Shown: one piece after another, positions 24,000 through 32,419 of the stretch
Position numbering within the stretch: position 1 is the stretch's first letter
Layout: each line of letters begins with the position of its first letter
Assembly (NCBI GenBank): GCA_029012425.1
Contig: JAQXMB010000006.1
Span: forward strand, 1-57,188
Source: a bacterium
Lineage (GTDB): Bacteria > Bacillota > Clostridia > Lachnospirales > Lachnospiraceae
Direction of reading: 5' to 3'
Length of the DNA: 57,188 nucleotides
The notes under the pieces: generated by a model
Told to the model about the DNA's origin: nothing
Seen by the model: only the letters and a program-made list of their open reading frames with translations
Database searches by the model: none
Program-made: the position numbers and the translations under genes

Positions 24000-25184
24000 C
24001 TAACAGAATAGGCGTTTTACTGCTTTCAGAAAATAAAATGTAAAGTCTGCAACGGGAATATCCTCACAGGCAATGATCGGAACAGAACCGATGGAGGAGC
24101 TTCCGATGGAATAGACTGCATGACCGACAATGTCCCCTTTGGTGATTGGTGATTCTATGGACTGTGGAAGCTGTAAGCTCTTATCAACAGCATTCAGGTC
24201 CTGGCCTTTGACATCAAGATATTTCATTGGTCCGGCATAAGCAATGTTAAGTTCCGTTTTTTGTCCATGCAGAACCGGCAACGGAGACAGGGGTTCGGTG
24301 TTTGAATCCTCGTATAGCAGGCATTTGGAAAAACCGTAATCCATCAAAGTGCAAAGATCTTTTACACGCGATTTGATGTCAGGCTCTGCCATGAGAACGG
24401 TAATCAGTTCAATGTCATCCTTGGCTGCAGTGGCAGAGATGCAATACTTGGAAAGAGAAGTGTAGCCTGTTTTTAATCCGGTGGCATATGCATATTGTTT
24501 CAGAAATTTATTCGTGTTTGTAAGGCCGAATTCACTGGATCCCCGTCTGGTAACATGTGTGATAGAATCCTGCCAGATATTGCAATAGTCTTTGATTTCA
24601 GGATGAGCGGTAATCAGTTCACGAGACATAAGAGCGATGTCGCGGGCAGTTGTCAGATGACCTTCTGCTTCGAGTCCGCAGCAATTGACAAAAGTTGTAT
24701 TGTTCATGCCGAGAGCTTTTGCTTTTTCATTCATTTTTTCGACAAATGCAGGCTCTGAACCGGCAACAAATTCGGCCATTGCAACACTTGCATCATTTGC
24801 GGAAGCAATACTGATACATTTGATCATGTCCTGAACCGTTTGTGTTTCGCCGGGTTCAAGATATACTTGTGATCCACCCATACTGGCGGCATGTTCGGAT
24901 ACAGTAACTGTATCTGAGAGAGAGAATTGTTTCTTTTCAATTCCTTCGAAAATAAGGAGCAGAGTCATGATTTTCGTTACACTTGCCGGACGAAGTCTTT
25001 CATCAGCATTGCATTCGTAGATAACGGTTCCTGTTTTGGATTCCATTAACAGTGCAGATTTGGCCGATACCTGCAACTGTTCTGAAGAAGCTTCTGTTTC
25101 ATCTGCATATAACAGAACCGTAGGTGTGAAAGATAGAATCATAATGAGAAGATAACAAAGATAGGATTTCATTCTTTTTTTCAT
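24000..25184 (-). CDS. D-alanyl-D-alanine carboxypeptidase (DacA/DacF-like PBP5 type)
   Basis: This enzyme trims the terminal D-Ala from peptidoglycan stem peptides. The 394-residue product has an N-terminal signal peptide (about 1-26). The penicillin-binding motifs are S68-V-T-K71, S128-A-N130 and K238-T-G240. A C-terminal domain (about 290-370) and a hydrophobic or amphipathic end (FTFYFLKAVKRLF) that may tether it to the membrane complete the PBP5 layout. The ribosome binding site is weak; a second ATG four codons in is an alternative. A second paralogue, a lipoprotein, is encoded at 54885. It is divergent from the metallophosphoesterase gene. Confidence 0.93.
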   Translation of the reverse strand: MKKRMKSYLCYLLIMILSFTPTVLLYADETEASSEQLQVSAKSALLMESKTGTVIYECNADERLRPASVTKIMTLLLIFEGIEKKQFSLSDTVTVSEHAASMGGSQVYLEPGETQTVQDMIKCISIASANDASVAMAEFVAGSEPAFVEKMNEKAKALGMNNTTFVNCCGLEAEGHLTTARDIALMSRELITAHPEIKDYCNIWQDSITHVTRRGSSEFGLTNTNKFLKQYAYATGLKTGYTSLSKYCISATAAKDDIELITVLMAEPDIKSRVKDLCTLMDYGFSKCLLYEDSNTEPLSPLPVLHGQKTELNIAYAGPMKYLDVKGQDLNAVDKSLQLPQSIESPITKGDIVGHAVYSIGSSSIGSVPIIACEDIPVADFTFYFLKAVKRLFC

Positions 25185-25253
25185 TGTTATGATGTTAATC
25201 CTGAATAATTTACTAACAGTTTACGCTTGAAAGAAATAAATAATGAGGTTTTT

Positions 25254-26117
25254 ATGCTTTTTTTTCGAATTTGTATTGTAGTTATAAGTCTGTTATTGGT
25301 TTATGTAATTTGGCAGGTCTGGGAACTGCTACAGTTCAATCAGACGGTATATGAAATTCAAAGTGATAAGCTCTGTCGGACTCATACATGGATTGTTCTG
25401 TCCGATCTCCATTTATGGCAGTACGGAAGAAAGAATACACGATTGATTTCTGCAATTCGAGATGCGGCTCCGGATTTGATTTTAGTTCCGGGTGATTTTG
25501 TTGTTACGAAAAAACACAAAAAATTTCATGTTGCACAACATCTTTTTGATGAATTGGTTAAAATTGCTCCGGTTTATGTTTCGAACGGAAATCACGAAAG
25601 CCGTTGTGAACAGGCGGCGGATTCGCCGTATCAGATGAATTATCTGAAACTAAAACAACATATGATTGAAAGCGGAGTTCACTTTTTGAATAATAATTCG
25701 GAGAATGTATTCATATCTGCGGACGAAATCGCAATTTGGGGACTGGAGATACCGCTTGAAAACTATAAAAAAGGCTGTTATCAACCGATACCGGAGGGAT
25801 TTCTTGTTGATGAGCTGGGAGTTGTCGACGAAGATAAATTTAACATTCTTCTTGCACATAATCCGAGATATATTCCGCAGTATTTTGAGTGGGGGGCCAG
25901 CTTGACCTTGTGTGGACACTATCATGGAGGGCTGGTGTGCATTCCAAAAATCGGATCTGTGATTTCCCCACAGTTTGAATGGTTCCCGAAATACAGTTTT
26001 GGAAGATTTCATGCAGATGAACAAACTGCGATTGTCAGCCGCGGATTGGGTACACATACCTTTCATATTCGCATTTTTAATCGTAGTGAGCTTGTTATTA
26101 TTAAAACAAAACACTAA
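25254..26117 (+). CDS. Membrane-anchored metallophosphoesterase
   Basis: The 287-residue product starts at ATG 25254, 5 bp after GAGG; a TTG at 25227 is in frame but less well placed. One N-terminal membrane helix (about 3-25) is followed by a calcineurin-like phosphoesterase domain. Its metal-ligand motifs are D51-L-H53 (SDLHLW), VPGDFV, GNHES and GHYHGG. It resembles YkuE-like/UDP-2,3-diacylglucosamine-hydrolase-fold enzymes, but the substrate cannot be assigned. The residue after the GD motif is Phe instead of the usual Leu/Ile, which is tolerated in the family. Confidence 0.85.
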   Translation: MLFFRICIVVISLLLVYVIWQVWELLQFNQTVYEIQSDKLCRTHTWIVLSDLHLWQYGRKNTRLISAIRDAAPDLILVPGDFVVTKKHKKFHVAQHLFDELVKIAPVYVSNGNHESRCEQAADSPYQMNYLKLKQHMIESGVHFLNNNSENVFISADEIAIWGLEIPLENYKKGCYQPIPEGFLVDELGVVDEDKFNILLAHNPRYIPQYFEWGASLTLCGHYHGGLVCIPKIGSVISPQFEWFPKYSFGRFHADEQTAIVSRGLGTHTFHIRIFNRSELVIIKTKH

Positions 26118-26163
26118 TTCTTGTATTATTATTACTTTTTGCCACAAAATATTGAAAAATCAC

Positions 26164-26192
26164 TTGATATTTTCTGCCTCAGCGTATATGAT
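26164..26192 (+). promoter_or_regulatory. Promoter at the head of the scpA gene run
   Basis: TTGATA (26164-26169) and TATGAT (26187-26192) are 17 bp apart, about 60 bp before the scpA start. It is the most convincing promoter for the 30-kb co-directional block that follows. Confidence 0.65.
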
Positions 26193-26255
26193 AGGAGTGC
26201 ATAGTTGTGCCGGAAATGCTTCGGCGAAAAGATGAATAGCGTTTGAGGTTTGGTT

Positions 26256-27008
26256 ATGGATTTAAATGTGAAGCTTCAGGTATTTGAAGGACCGCTTGAT
26301 TTACTCCTTCATCTACTCGATAAGAATAAAATTGATATTTACGATATTCCGATTGTAGAAATTACCAATCAGTATATGGACTATATACGGAAGATGCAGG
26401 AGCAGGATTTAAATATCATGAGTGAATTCATGGTTATGGCTGCGACCTTGCTTGACATCAAGGCTAAAATGCTGTTGCCCGCAACTGAGAGTGATGATGA
26501 GAATGAGGATGAGGATCCGAGAGCAGAACTTGTTCAGCAGTTGCTCGAGTATAAAATGTATAAATATATTTCCGGCGAACTCAAGGATCGTCAGATGGAT
26601 GCAAGCCGTGTGTTGTATAAGATGCCAACGATTCCGGCAGAAGTCGCAGCTTATGAAGAACCGATTAATCTTGATGAACTTGTCAGTGATTTGACACTAC
26701 AGAAATTAAATGAAATCTTTCAGTCGATTGTAAAAAAACAGGTCGACAAAATTGACCCGATCCGCTCAAAGTTTGGAAAAATCCAAAAGGAAGAGATATC
26801 ACTGGAAGAATGTATGTCTTCACTCGAAAATTATGCAAAAAACCACAAGAACTTCAGCTTTCGCGGACTTCTTGAGAAAGCAAAATCACGAATGGAAGTG
26901 ATTGTAACTTTTCTTGCTATTTTAGAGCTGATGAAGATGGGATATATTTATATCAAACAGGAAGCAATTTTTGAGGATATTTATATTACCTCACAGATTG
27001 CGGCATAG
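26256..27008 (+). CDS. scpA: Segregation and condensation protein A
   Basis: ScpA is the kleisin of the Smc-ScpAB condensin. The 250-residue product begins MDLNVKLQVFEGPLDLLLHL, the family N-terminus that binds the Smc neck. An acidic linker (ESDDENEDEDPRAELVQQLLEYK) and a C-terminal winged helix (about 170-250) follow. Start at ATG 26256, 7 bp after GAGG. The scpB gene follows after 7 bp, the standard pairing. Confidence 0.95.
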   Translation: MDLNVKLQVFEGPLDLLLHLLDKNKIDIYDIPIVEITNQYMDYIRKMQEQDLNIMSEFMVMAATLLDIKAKMLLPATESDDENEDEDPRAELVQQLLEYKMYKYISGELKDRQMDASRVLYKMPTIPAEVAAYEEPINLDELVSDLTLQKLNEIFQSIVKKQVDKIDPIRSKFGKIQKEEISLEECMSSLENYAKNHKNFSFRGLLEKAKSRMEVIVTFLAILELMKMGYIYIKQEAIFEDIYITSQIAA

Positions 27009-27015
27009 GAGAGCT

Positions 27016-27585
27016 ATGGAGCAACAGGATTACAAATCAGTCATTGAGGCGATTTTATTTACGATGGGCGAATCTGTATCATTAGAACGAATCGCCAATG
27101 CATTGGAAATTGAAAAAAAAGAAGCAAAGCGTCTGGTAAATGAGCTGATGGACGATTATCAGAATTCGAATCGTGGTATTTCAATCATAGAGCTCGATGG
27201 AGCCTATCAGATGTGTACGAAGCCGGATATGTATGAGTACCTGATAAGAATTGCGAAACAACCGAAGCATCGTGTTTTGACAGATGTTGTACTCGAGACG
27301 CTTTCTATCATTGCATACAAGCAGCCGATTACCCGTGTGGAAATTGAGAAAATTCGCGGTGTTTCTTGTGATCATGCGGTGAACAAGCTGTTAGAGTATA
27401 ACCTGATTAAGGAGCTGGGTCGCTTAGATGCTCCGGGAAAACCGTTGCTGTTTGGCACGACGGAGGAGTTTTTGCGCAGCTTTGGTGTCCAGTCAATTGA
27501 TGAACTGCCTGTACTTAATCCCGAGCAGGTCGAGGAATTCAGACAGGAAGCAGAAGAAGAAATGAAAGTTGATTTAAAAATATAA
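27016..27585 (+). CDS. scpB: Segregation and condensation protein B
   Basis: ScpB dimerises and binds ScpA in condensin. The 189-residue product has two winged-helix domains (IEAILFTMGESVSLERIANAL; VLETLSIIAYKQPITRVEIEKIRG). ATG 27016 has AGGAGAG just upstream. An in-frame upstream extension would overlap scpA and is not needed. The stop overlaps the rlmH start by one base (TAATG). Confidence 0.95.
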   Translation: MEQQDYKSVIEAILFTMGESVSLERIANALEIEKKEAKRLVNELMDDYQNSNRGISIIELDGAYQMCTKPDMYEYLIRIAKQPKHRVLTDVVLETLSIIAYKQPITRVEIEKIRGVSCDHAVNKLLEYNLIKELGRLDAPGKPLLFGTTEEFLRSFGVQSIDELPVLNPEQVEEFRQEAEEEMKVDLKI

Positions 27586-28073
27586 TGGGTGGACTATCAA
27601 TACGAATCGCATGTGTCGGAAAAATAAAAGAAGCATTTTTTCGCGACGCAGTTGCTGAATATGTAAAACGACTTGGTGCATATTGTAAATTAACTGTGAC
27701 GGAGGTCGCAGACGAAAAGACGAAGGAACATGCATCTGAGACGGAAGAACAACTGGTAAAGGAAAAAGAAGCAAAACGGATCCTTGGTGTAATAAAAGAC
27801 ACCGATTATGTTGTGGCACTTGCAATTGAGGGCAAAAATCCTGATTCTGTTACCTTGGCAGAGCATATCGAGCGACTGGCAATTCAGGGAAACAGTACCA
27901 TCGTATTTGTGATTGGCGGATCGTTGGGATTGCATCAGAGTGTACTCAAACGAGCCGATGAGCTGCTTAGCTTTTCTGCAATGACATTTCCGCATCAGCT
28001 GATGAGAGTCATATTATTAGAACAACTATATCGTAGCTTTCGAATTCAAAATCATGAACCCTACCATAAATAA
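27585..28073 (+). CDS. rlmH: 23S rRNA (pseudouridine1915-N3)-methyltransferase
   Basis: RlmH methylates pseudouridine 1915 of helix 69. The 162-residue SPOUT protein has the knot motifs TIVFVIGGSLGLH and the C-terminal MTFPHQLMRVILLEQLYRSF ending NHEPYHK, all typical. It is translationally coupled to scpB by the one-base overlap. Confidence 0.95.
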   Translation: MGGLSIRIACVGKIKEAFFRDAVAEYVKRLGAYCKLTVTEVADEKTKEHASETEEQLVKEKEAKRILGVIKDTDYVVALAIEGKNPDSVTLAEHIERLAIQGNSTIVFVIGGSLGLHQSVLKRADELLSFSAMTFPHQLMRVILLEQLYRSFRIQNHEPYHK

Positions 28074-28122
28074 GGACAGTGGCAGGGTGCATGATTTTTA
28101 TTTTTTTGTCATAAGATACATT

Positions 28123-28428
28123 ATGAAAAAGAATAAAACACATCGTACAAGAACCTCAAATGATGAAAGAAGAATCGATGGATTTTCAAATCATCTGCAG
28201 TTTCCCCAGGATGTCATGTGTGGAGTTGTAATTGTGACTGTTACAGGACGCAGAGAAATAATGATTGAGAACTTCAAAGGAATTATCGTATACGAGGATG
28301 AGCGGATTCAGATTCAGACAAAGGATTGTAAGCTTACAATATTGGGGAATCATCTGAAGGTTGATTATTATACGAACGAAGAGATGAAAATAGTCGGAAG
28401 AATTCATCAAATTTGTTATGAGGTATAA
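28123..28428 (+). CDS. yqfC: Sporulation protein YqfC
   Basis: The ~101-residue product carries the YabP/YqfC domain: LQFPQDVMCGVVIVTVTGRREIMIEN (a region of about 26 residues near 25-50), then FKGIIVYEDERIQI and GNHLKVDYYT. It pairs with yqfD 2 bp downstream; in Bacillus both are expressed in the mother cell during sporulation, and YqfC may help localise YqfD. The start is unclear. ATG 28123 gives the usual MKK-type beginning but has no good binding site. A GTG at 28087 has AAGGA 10 bp upstream and would add 12 residues. Confidence 0.8.
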   Translation: MKKNKTHRTRTSNDERRIDGFSNHLQFPQDVMCGVVIVTVTGRREIMIENFKGIIVYEDERIQIQTKDCKLTILGNHLKVDYYTNEEMKIVGRIHQICYEV

Positions 28429-28430
28429 TC

Positions 28431-29672
28431 ATGTTATTGTCGCTTCTTAAATTTATGAGGGGCTATTTGATTTTGACTGTTACCGGCGCATCTGCTGAGC
28501 GATTCCTGAATTTATGCTGTAAAAATAACATTCTGATCTGGAATCTGACACCTTGTAAGGAAGAAAAAGGGTTTCGATTTTGTATGAGTCTTCCGGGTTA
28601 TATGAAAACGAAGGATATACAAAAACGAACACATACGAAAGTGCGCATTCAGAATAAATGCGGGCTGCCTTTTCTTTTATACCATCATCGGTATAGAAAA
28701 CTGTTTGCGGTTGGTCTGATATCGGCAGCAATTCTTATTTTTTATTCTTCTGCTTTTGTGTGGAAGGTAGAAATCAACGGAGTAAACAGTCTTTCTTCAG
28801 ATACAATTCTTTGCTGGCTTGAAGGTGAGCATCAAAGTTATGGAACCAGAAAAAAGGATATCAATTGTTCAGCACTCGAAGCAAAACTTCGAAATACATT
28901 TCATAATATTGCGTGGACATCCGTAAAGATTGAGGGAACAAAACTTACGGTAGATATTACGGAAAGCCTTCCGGTTGACAAACAGGCAGTACTTCCAAGT
29001 GAGGGTGCATGGGATATCGTATCAAAGGAACCGGCAGTGATAACAAAAATATGTACGAGGAGCGGGAAACCATTGGTTGAAAAAGGGGATGGAGTTTCAC
29101 CCGGAGCAATACTTGTTTCCGGAGAACTGGAAATCCTCAATGATAGTGGTGAAGTAAGTAATTACCAATATGTTGTGTCTGATGCAGATGTTTATGGTTT
29201 GGTACGCAGGCAGTTTAAAAAAACGATTCCGCGGACTTATCAGAAAAAAGTACGAACCGGACAGCAGACAACAAACTATGTCATGAAAATCGGAAAATGG
29301 AATTTCCCGTTTCAATGGAAAAAAAATCATTTCCAGACAAGTGATACAATTTGTGAAGATTATCAGCTGCGATTGCTCGGAGAATGGTACCTTCCGGTAC
29401 ATTTTATTCGATCAGAACAACAGGAATACTATTATGAAGAACAAAAATATACGAAACAGGAGATTACGAAAATAGCGAAGGAAGAGTGGGATTTGTTTTT
29501 AAAAAATTTCACGGAAAAGGGTATACCAATTCTAGCAAAAAATGTTAAAATAGAAACAAATTCAAACGACTGTGTTGTAGTTGGAACCGTGGATGTAGAG
29601 CTTTCGCTTGTTAACTACTCGCCAACGAAGCGAACGCCTTTTACAAGACAGGAAGCGGTTGATGATACATAG
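28431..29672 (+). CDS. yqfD: Sporulation protein YqfD
   Basis: The 413-residue product has a short N-terminal cytoplasmic domain (FMRGYLILTVTGASAERFLN), one membrane helix (about 85-108, LFAVGLISAAILIFYSSAFVW) and a large external domain with IKIEGTKLTVDITES-like sequence (actual VKIEGTKLTVDITES). This is the YqfD family, needed at stage IV of sporulation in Bacillus. It follows yqfC and precedes phoH, the conserved order. It supports a spore-forming ancestry. Confidence 0.9.
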   Translation: MLLSLLKFMRGYLILTVTGASAERFLNLCCKNNILIWNLTPCKEEKGFRFCMSLPGYMKTKDIQKRTHTKVRIQNKCGLPFLLYHHRYRKLFAVGLISAAILIFYSSAFVWKVEINGVNSLSSDTILCWLEGEHQSYGTRKKDINCSALEAKLRNTFHNIAWTSVKIEGTKLTVDITESLPVDKQAVLPSEGAWDIVSKEPAVITKICTRSGKPLVEKGDGVSPGAILVSGELEILNDSGEVSNYQYVVSDADVYGLVRRQFKKTIPRTYQKKVRTGQQTTNYVMKIGKWNFPFQWKKNHFQTSDTICEDYQLRLLGEWYLPVHFIRSEQQEYYYEEQKYTKQEITKIAKEEWDLFLKNFTEKGIPILAKNVKIETNSNDCVVVGTVDVELSLVNYSPTKRTPFTRQEAVDDT

Positions 29673-29696
29673 ACAGGAAAGAGGAACGAAATACAG

Positions 29697-30713
29697 ATGG
29701 CTTTAACAGAACTTTCTTTTGATTTACCGGCAGAACATATGGCAAATGTGTTTGGCCAATTTGATGTATATATGAAAAAAATTGAGCGTGCTCTTAATGT
29801 GTCAGTGGTGGTTCGCGGAGAACAGATGAAGCTTCTTGGTGAACCGGCTGCAATTAAGAGCGCTTCTTGCGTATTTGAACAGCTGCTTACACTTTCAAAG
29901 CGTGGCAATACGATCACAGAACAGAATGTAAACTATATTTTGGAGTTGTCGAAGGAGTCACTAGAAACTTCCATTGTTGCAATTGATGAAGACTTAATTT
30001 GTCATACCATCAACGGGAAACCGATTAAACCTAAGACTCTCGGTCAGAAGGCGTATGTAGATGCGATTCGTAAAAAAATGATTGTCTTTGGAACAGGACC
30101 GGCAGGAACCGGTAAGACTTATCTTGCGATGGCAATGGCAATCACTGCATTCAAAAATGAAAATGTCGGAAGAATTATTTTAACAAGACCTGCGATCGAG
30201 GCAGGAGAAAAGCTTGGATTTTTACCAGGAGATCTTCAAAGCAAGATCGATCCTTACCTTCGACCGCTTTATGATGCACTTTACCAGATTATGGGTGCTG
30301 AGAGCTTTTCAAGAAATATGGAAAAGGGATTAATTGAGGTTGCGCCTCTTGCATATATGAGAGGAAGGACGCTGGATAACGCATTTATCATATTGGATGA
30401 GGCACAGAATACAACACCCGCACAGATGAAGATGTTTCTGACTCGTATTGGTTTTGGGTCAAAGGTTGTAATTACGGGAGATGCTTCACAAAAAGATTTA
30501 GCCCCCGGTGTAAAGAGCGGACTGGATGTGGCGCTTCGCGTATTAAAGGATGTGGATGAGATTGGGGTCTGTGAATTGACAAGTAAGGATGTTGTCAGAC
30601 ATCCACTCGTTCAGAAGATCGTAAAAGCTTATGATGAATACGAGACCAGACAGGCTGAACGCGATAAGAAAAAAACCGCCGCTTCGAAAAAGACAAGGGG
30701 CAAGGGCGCATGA
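29697..30713 (+). CDS. phoH: PhoH family ATPase
   Basis: The 338-residue product is a PhoH-like P-loop NTPase. An N-terminal KH-like region (1-90) precedes the Walker A GPAGTGKT with K140, and the Walker B FIILDEAQNTT. MFLTRIGFGSKVVITGDASQ is also characteristic. The role is thought to be in RNA metabolism with YbeY, encoded two genes on. The lysine-rich tail (KKKTAASKKTRGKGA) may bind RNA. The stop overlaps the next start by 4 bp. Confidence 0.93.
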   Translation: MALTELSFDLPAEHMANVFGQFDVYMKKIERALNVSVVVRGEQMKLLGEPAAIKSASCVFEQLLTLSKRGNTITEQNVNYILELSKESLETSIVAIDEDLICHTINGKPIKPKTLGQKAYVDAIRKKMIVFGTGPAGTGKTYLAMAMAITAFKNENVGRIILTRPAIEAGEKLGFLPGDLQSKIDPYLRPLYDALYQIMGAESFSRNMEKGLIEVAPLAYMRGRTLDNAFIILDEAQNTTPAQMKMFLTRIGFGSKVVITGDASQKDLAPGVKSGLDVALRVLKDVDEIGVCELTSKDVVRHPLVQKIVKAYDEYETRQAERDKKKTAASKKTRGKGA

Positions 30714-31891
30714 AGATAGAAGTTTTCTCAATTCGGCGTGCGATGCATATTTTCATATTATTCTTATGCTCTGTGCTGTTTCCGCTTATCTGCGGAATGA
30801 TCCATAAAAAGAGTGCTGATGTCTGGATCGTGTGGTTTTTCATCAGCCTTCTGTTATATCTGACTTACTTTTTGTATGTTGAACATGAGCGGTTAAACAA
30901 GAAATTGCCGATGGGACAAAGCAATGATTTTTCCGGAATTTGTCTGGTGTATTCGATTGGGCTTGCTGTTGCAGTGATATTCAGTTTCTTACCGGCATAT
31001 ACAGCACCTGTAATGATCATCTCAGCCATTTGCTATGGTGCGTTCCGGAACAATATGGGTACGATTCTGGCGGTTTACTTTGCACTTTTAAGTGCTTTGT
31101 TTTCGGAAGGAAATGAATATGAACTGCTTGCATATGCCTTGCTGGTAATCATAAATGTAATGCTTTTCGATTTATTTGAGCAGAAAACATTACAAACATG
31201 GGTTACATTTTTAGTGATTAGTTTTTCGGTCGTTATTCCGGTTTGCTGCAACTATTTGGCGAAACATGAGCTTTCGGGCAGAGTAGTAGTTGTTTCGTTA
31301 GTCGGATCAGGACTAACCATTCTTATAATGAAGTTTCTCTCACCGCGCCTTCGAGTCCGGGAGGAGAAAGCGGTAGAGCTGAGTCTTGACACAATTATGG
31401 ATGATGCATATCATCTCAAAAAGGAAATTGAAGCCTATTCGACTGCGGATTATAATCACGCGGTACGAACTGCGCAGCTTTCGAAACAGCTTGCAGGAAA
31501 AGTGAATGCAGATGAGAAAATTGCATTTGCAGGCGGATTTTATTATCGTATTGGGAAACTGGAGGGGGAGCCATTTATTGAAAATGGTGTCTCAATTGCC
31601 AGACATAATTGTTTCCCTGAGGCAGTCATAGCAATTCTTGAGGAATACGGTGGAGTAAAACGACTTCCGGGTACGATTGAAAGCGCAATCGTCCATATTG
31701 CGGATACAATTGTTACGAAGTTTGAGTTGTTGGACAAGGATATGTTTTCATCTACCTGGAACCGGGACATCGTGATTTATCAGACGATGAATGAGAAATC
31801 TTCAGAAGGATTATACGACTGTTCAGGACTTTCCATGAATCAGTTTTTGACAATTAGAGAATTCCTTGTAAAGGAGGATACACTTTTATGA
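30710..31891 (+). CDS. PgpH-like membrane protein with a degenerate HD domain
   Basis: Between phoH and ybeY Firmicutes usually carry pgpH (yqfF), a c-di-AMP phosphodiesterase of about 700 residues with an extracellular 7TMR-HDED domain, seven membrane helices and an HD domain. Here the protein has 393 residues. About seven hydrophobic segments (12-210) remain, but the large extracellular domain is missing. The soluble part keeps H250 (YNHAVRTAQLSKQL), whereas the metal-binding HD dipeptide expected in YYHDIGK is Tyr279-Arg280 (GFYYRIGK). The later HD-domain histidines are largely gone. It is probably catalytically inactive, and the domain may sense or scaffold. It overlaps both neighbours by 4 bp. 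Confidence 0.8.
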   Translation: MKIEVFSIRRAMHIFILFLCSVLFPLICGMIHKKSADVWIVWFFISLLLYLTYFLYVEHERLNKKLPMGQSNDFSGICLVYSIGLAVAVIFSFLPAYTAPVMIISAICYGAFRNNMGTILAVYFALLSALFSEGNEYELLAYALLVIINVMLFDLFEQKTLQTWVTFLVISFSVVIPVCCNYLAKHELSGRVVVVSLVGSGLTILIMKFLSPRLRVREEKAVELSLDTIMDDAYHLKKEIEAYSTADYNHAVRTAQLSKQLAGKVNADEKIAFAGGFYYRIGKLEGEPFIENGVSIARHNCFPEAVIAILEEYGGVKRLPGTIESAIVHIADTIVTKFELLDKDMFSSTWNRDIVIYQTMNEKSSEGLYDCSGLSMNQFLTIREFLVKEDTLL

Positions 31892-32385
31892 CAATTTTTT
31901 TGGAGGAATCAACGGATGTCAAATTTGATTTCGACTATGAAACACTTGCAAAACAAGTAATTGAAAAGGCTTGTGAATATGAGGAATTCCCATATGAAGC
32001 AGAAGTGAATCTGATACTTGTGGACAATGATGAAATCCGTCAGATCAATAGGGACTATCGCCGGATGGATCGCCCGACAGATGTGTTATCGTTTCCGATG
32101 CTTTCCTATGAAACCGCAGGAGATTTCGCTCATTTGGAGGATTCCATTGAAGATAACTTTAATCCCGATACCGGAGAGATTATGCTTGGCGATATTATTG
32201 TCAGCGTAGATAAAGTATATGAGCAGGCGAGAAGCTATGGGCATAGTATCGAACGCGAATTTGCTTTCCTGATCGTACATAGCATGCTGCATCTCTTTGG
32301 CTATGATCATATGGAAGAGGATGAAAGAATTGTCATGGAACAAAGACAGGCAGATATTCTTAATGCACTTGGAATCGTTCGGTAA
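31888..32385 (+). CDS. ybeY: rRNA maturation endonuclease YbeY
   Basis: YbeY is a zinc RNase in 16S rRNA maturation and ribosome quality control. The 165-residue product shows DRPTDVLSFPM and the zinc motif H131-xxx-H135-xxxxx-H141 (HSMLHLFGYDH). A small acidic insert (HLEDSIEDNFNPDTGE) precedes the IMLGDIIVSVD strand. It is coupled to the PgpH-like gene by ATGA. Confidence 0.95.
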   Translation: MTIFLEESTDVKFDFDYETLAKQVIEKACEYEEFPYEAEVNLILVDNDEIRQINRDYRRMDRPTDVLSFPMLSYETAGDFAHLEDSIEDNFNPDTGEIMLGDIIVSVDKVYEQARSYGHSIEREFAFLIVHSMLHLFGYDHMEEDERIVMEQRQADILNALGIVR

Positions 32386-32419
32386 ATATTCAATATGGAA
32401 TACGAGAAAGGAAGAAACT

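Noticed and set aside
24000-25184. beta-lactamase instead of D,D-carboxypeptidase
   Set aside because: SxxK, SAN and KTG spacing and the C-terminal PBP5-type domain fit a carboxypeptidase, and the deacylating Glu of class A enzymes is not seen.
28091-28121. Sigma-E promoter (GATACATT) for yqfCD
   Set aside because: The would-be -35 has wrong spacing, and the start point would fall at or inside the yqfC start codon.
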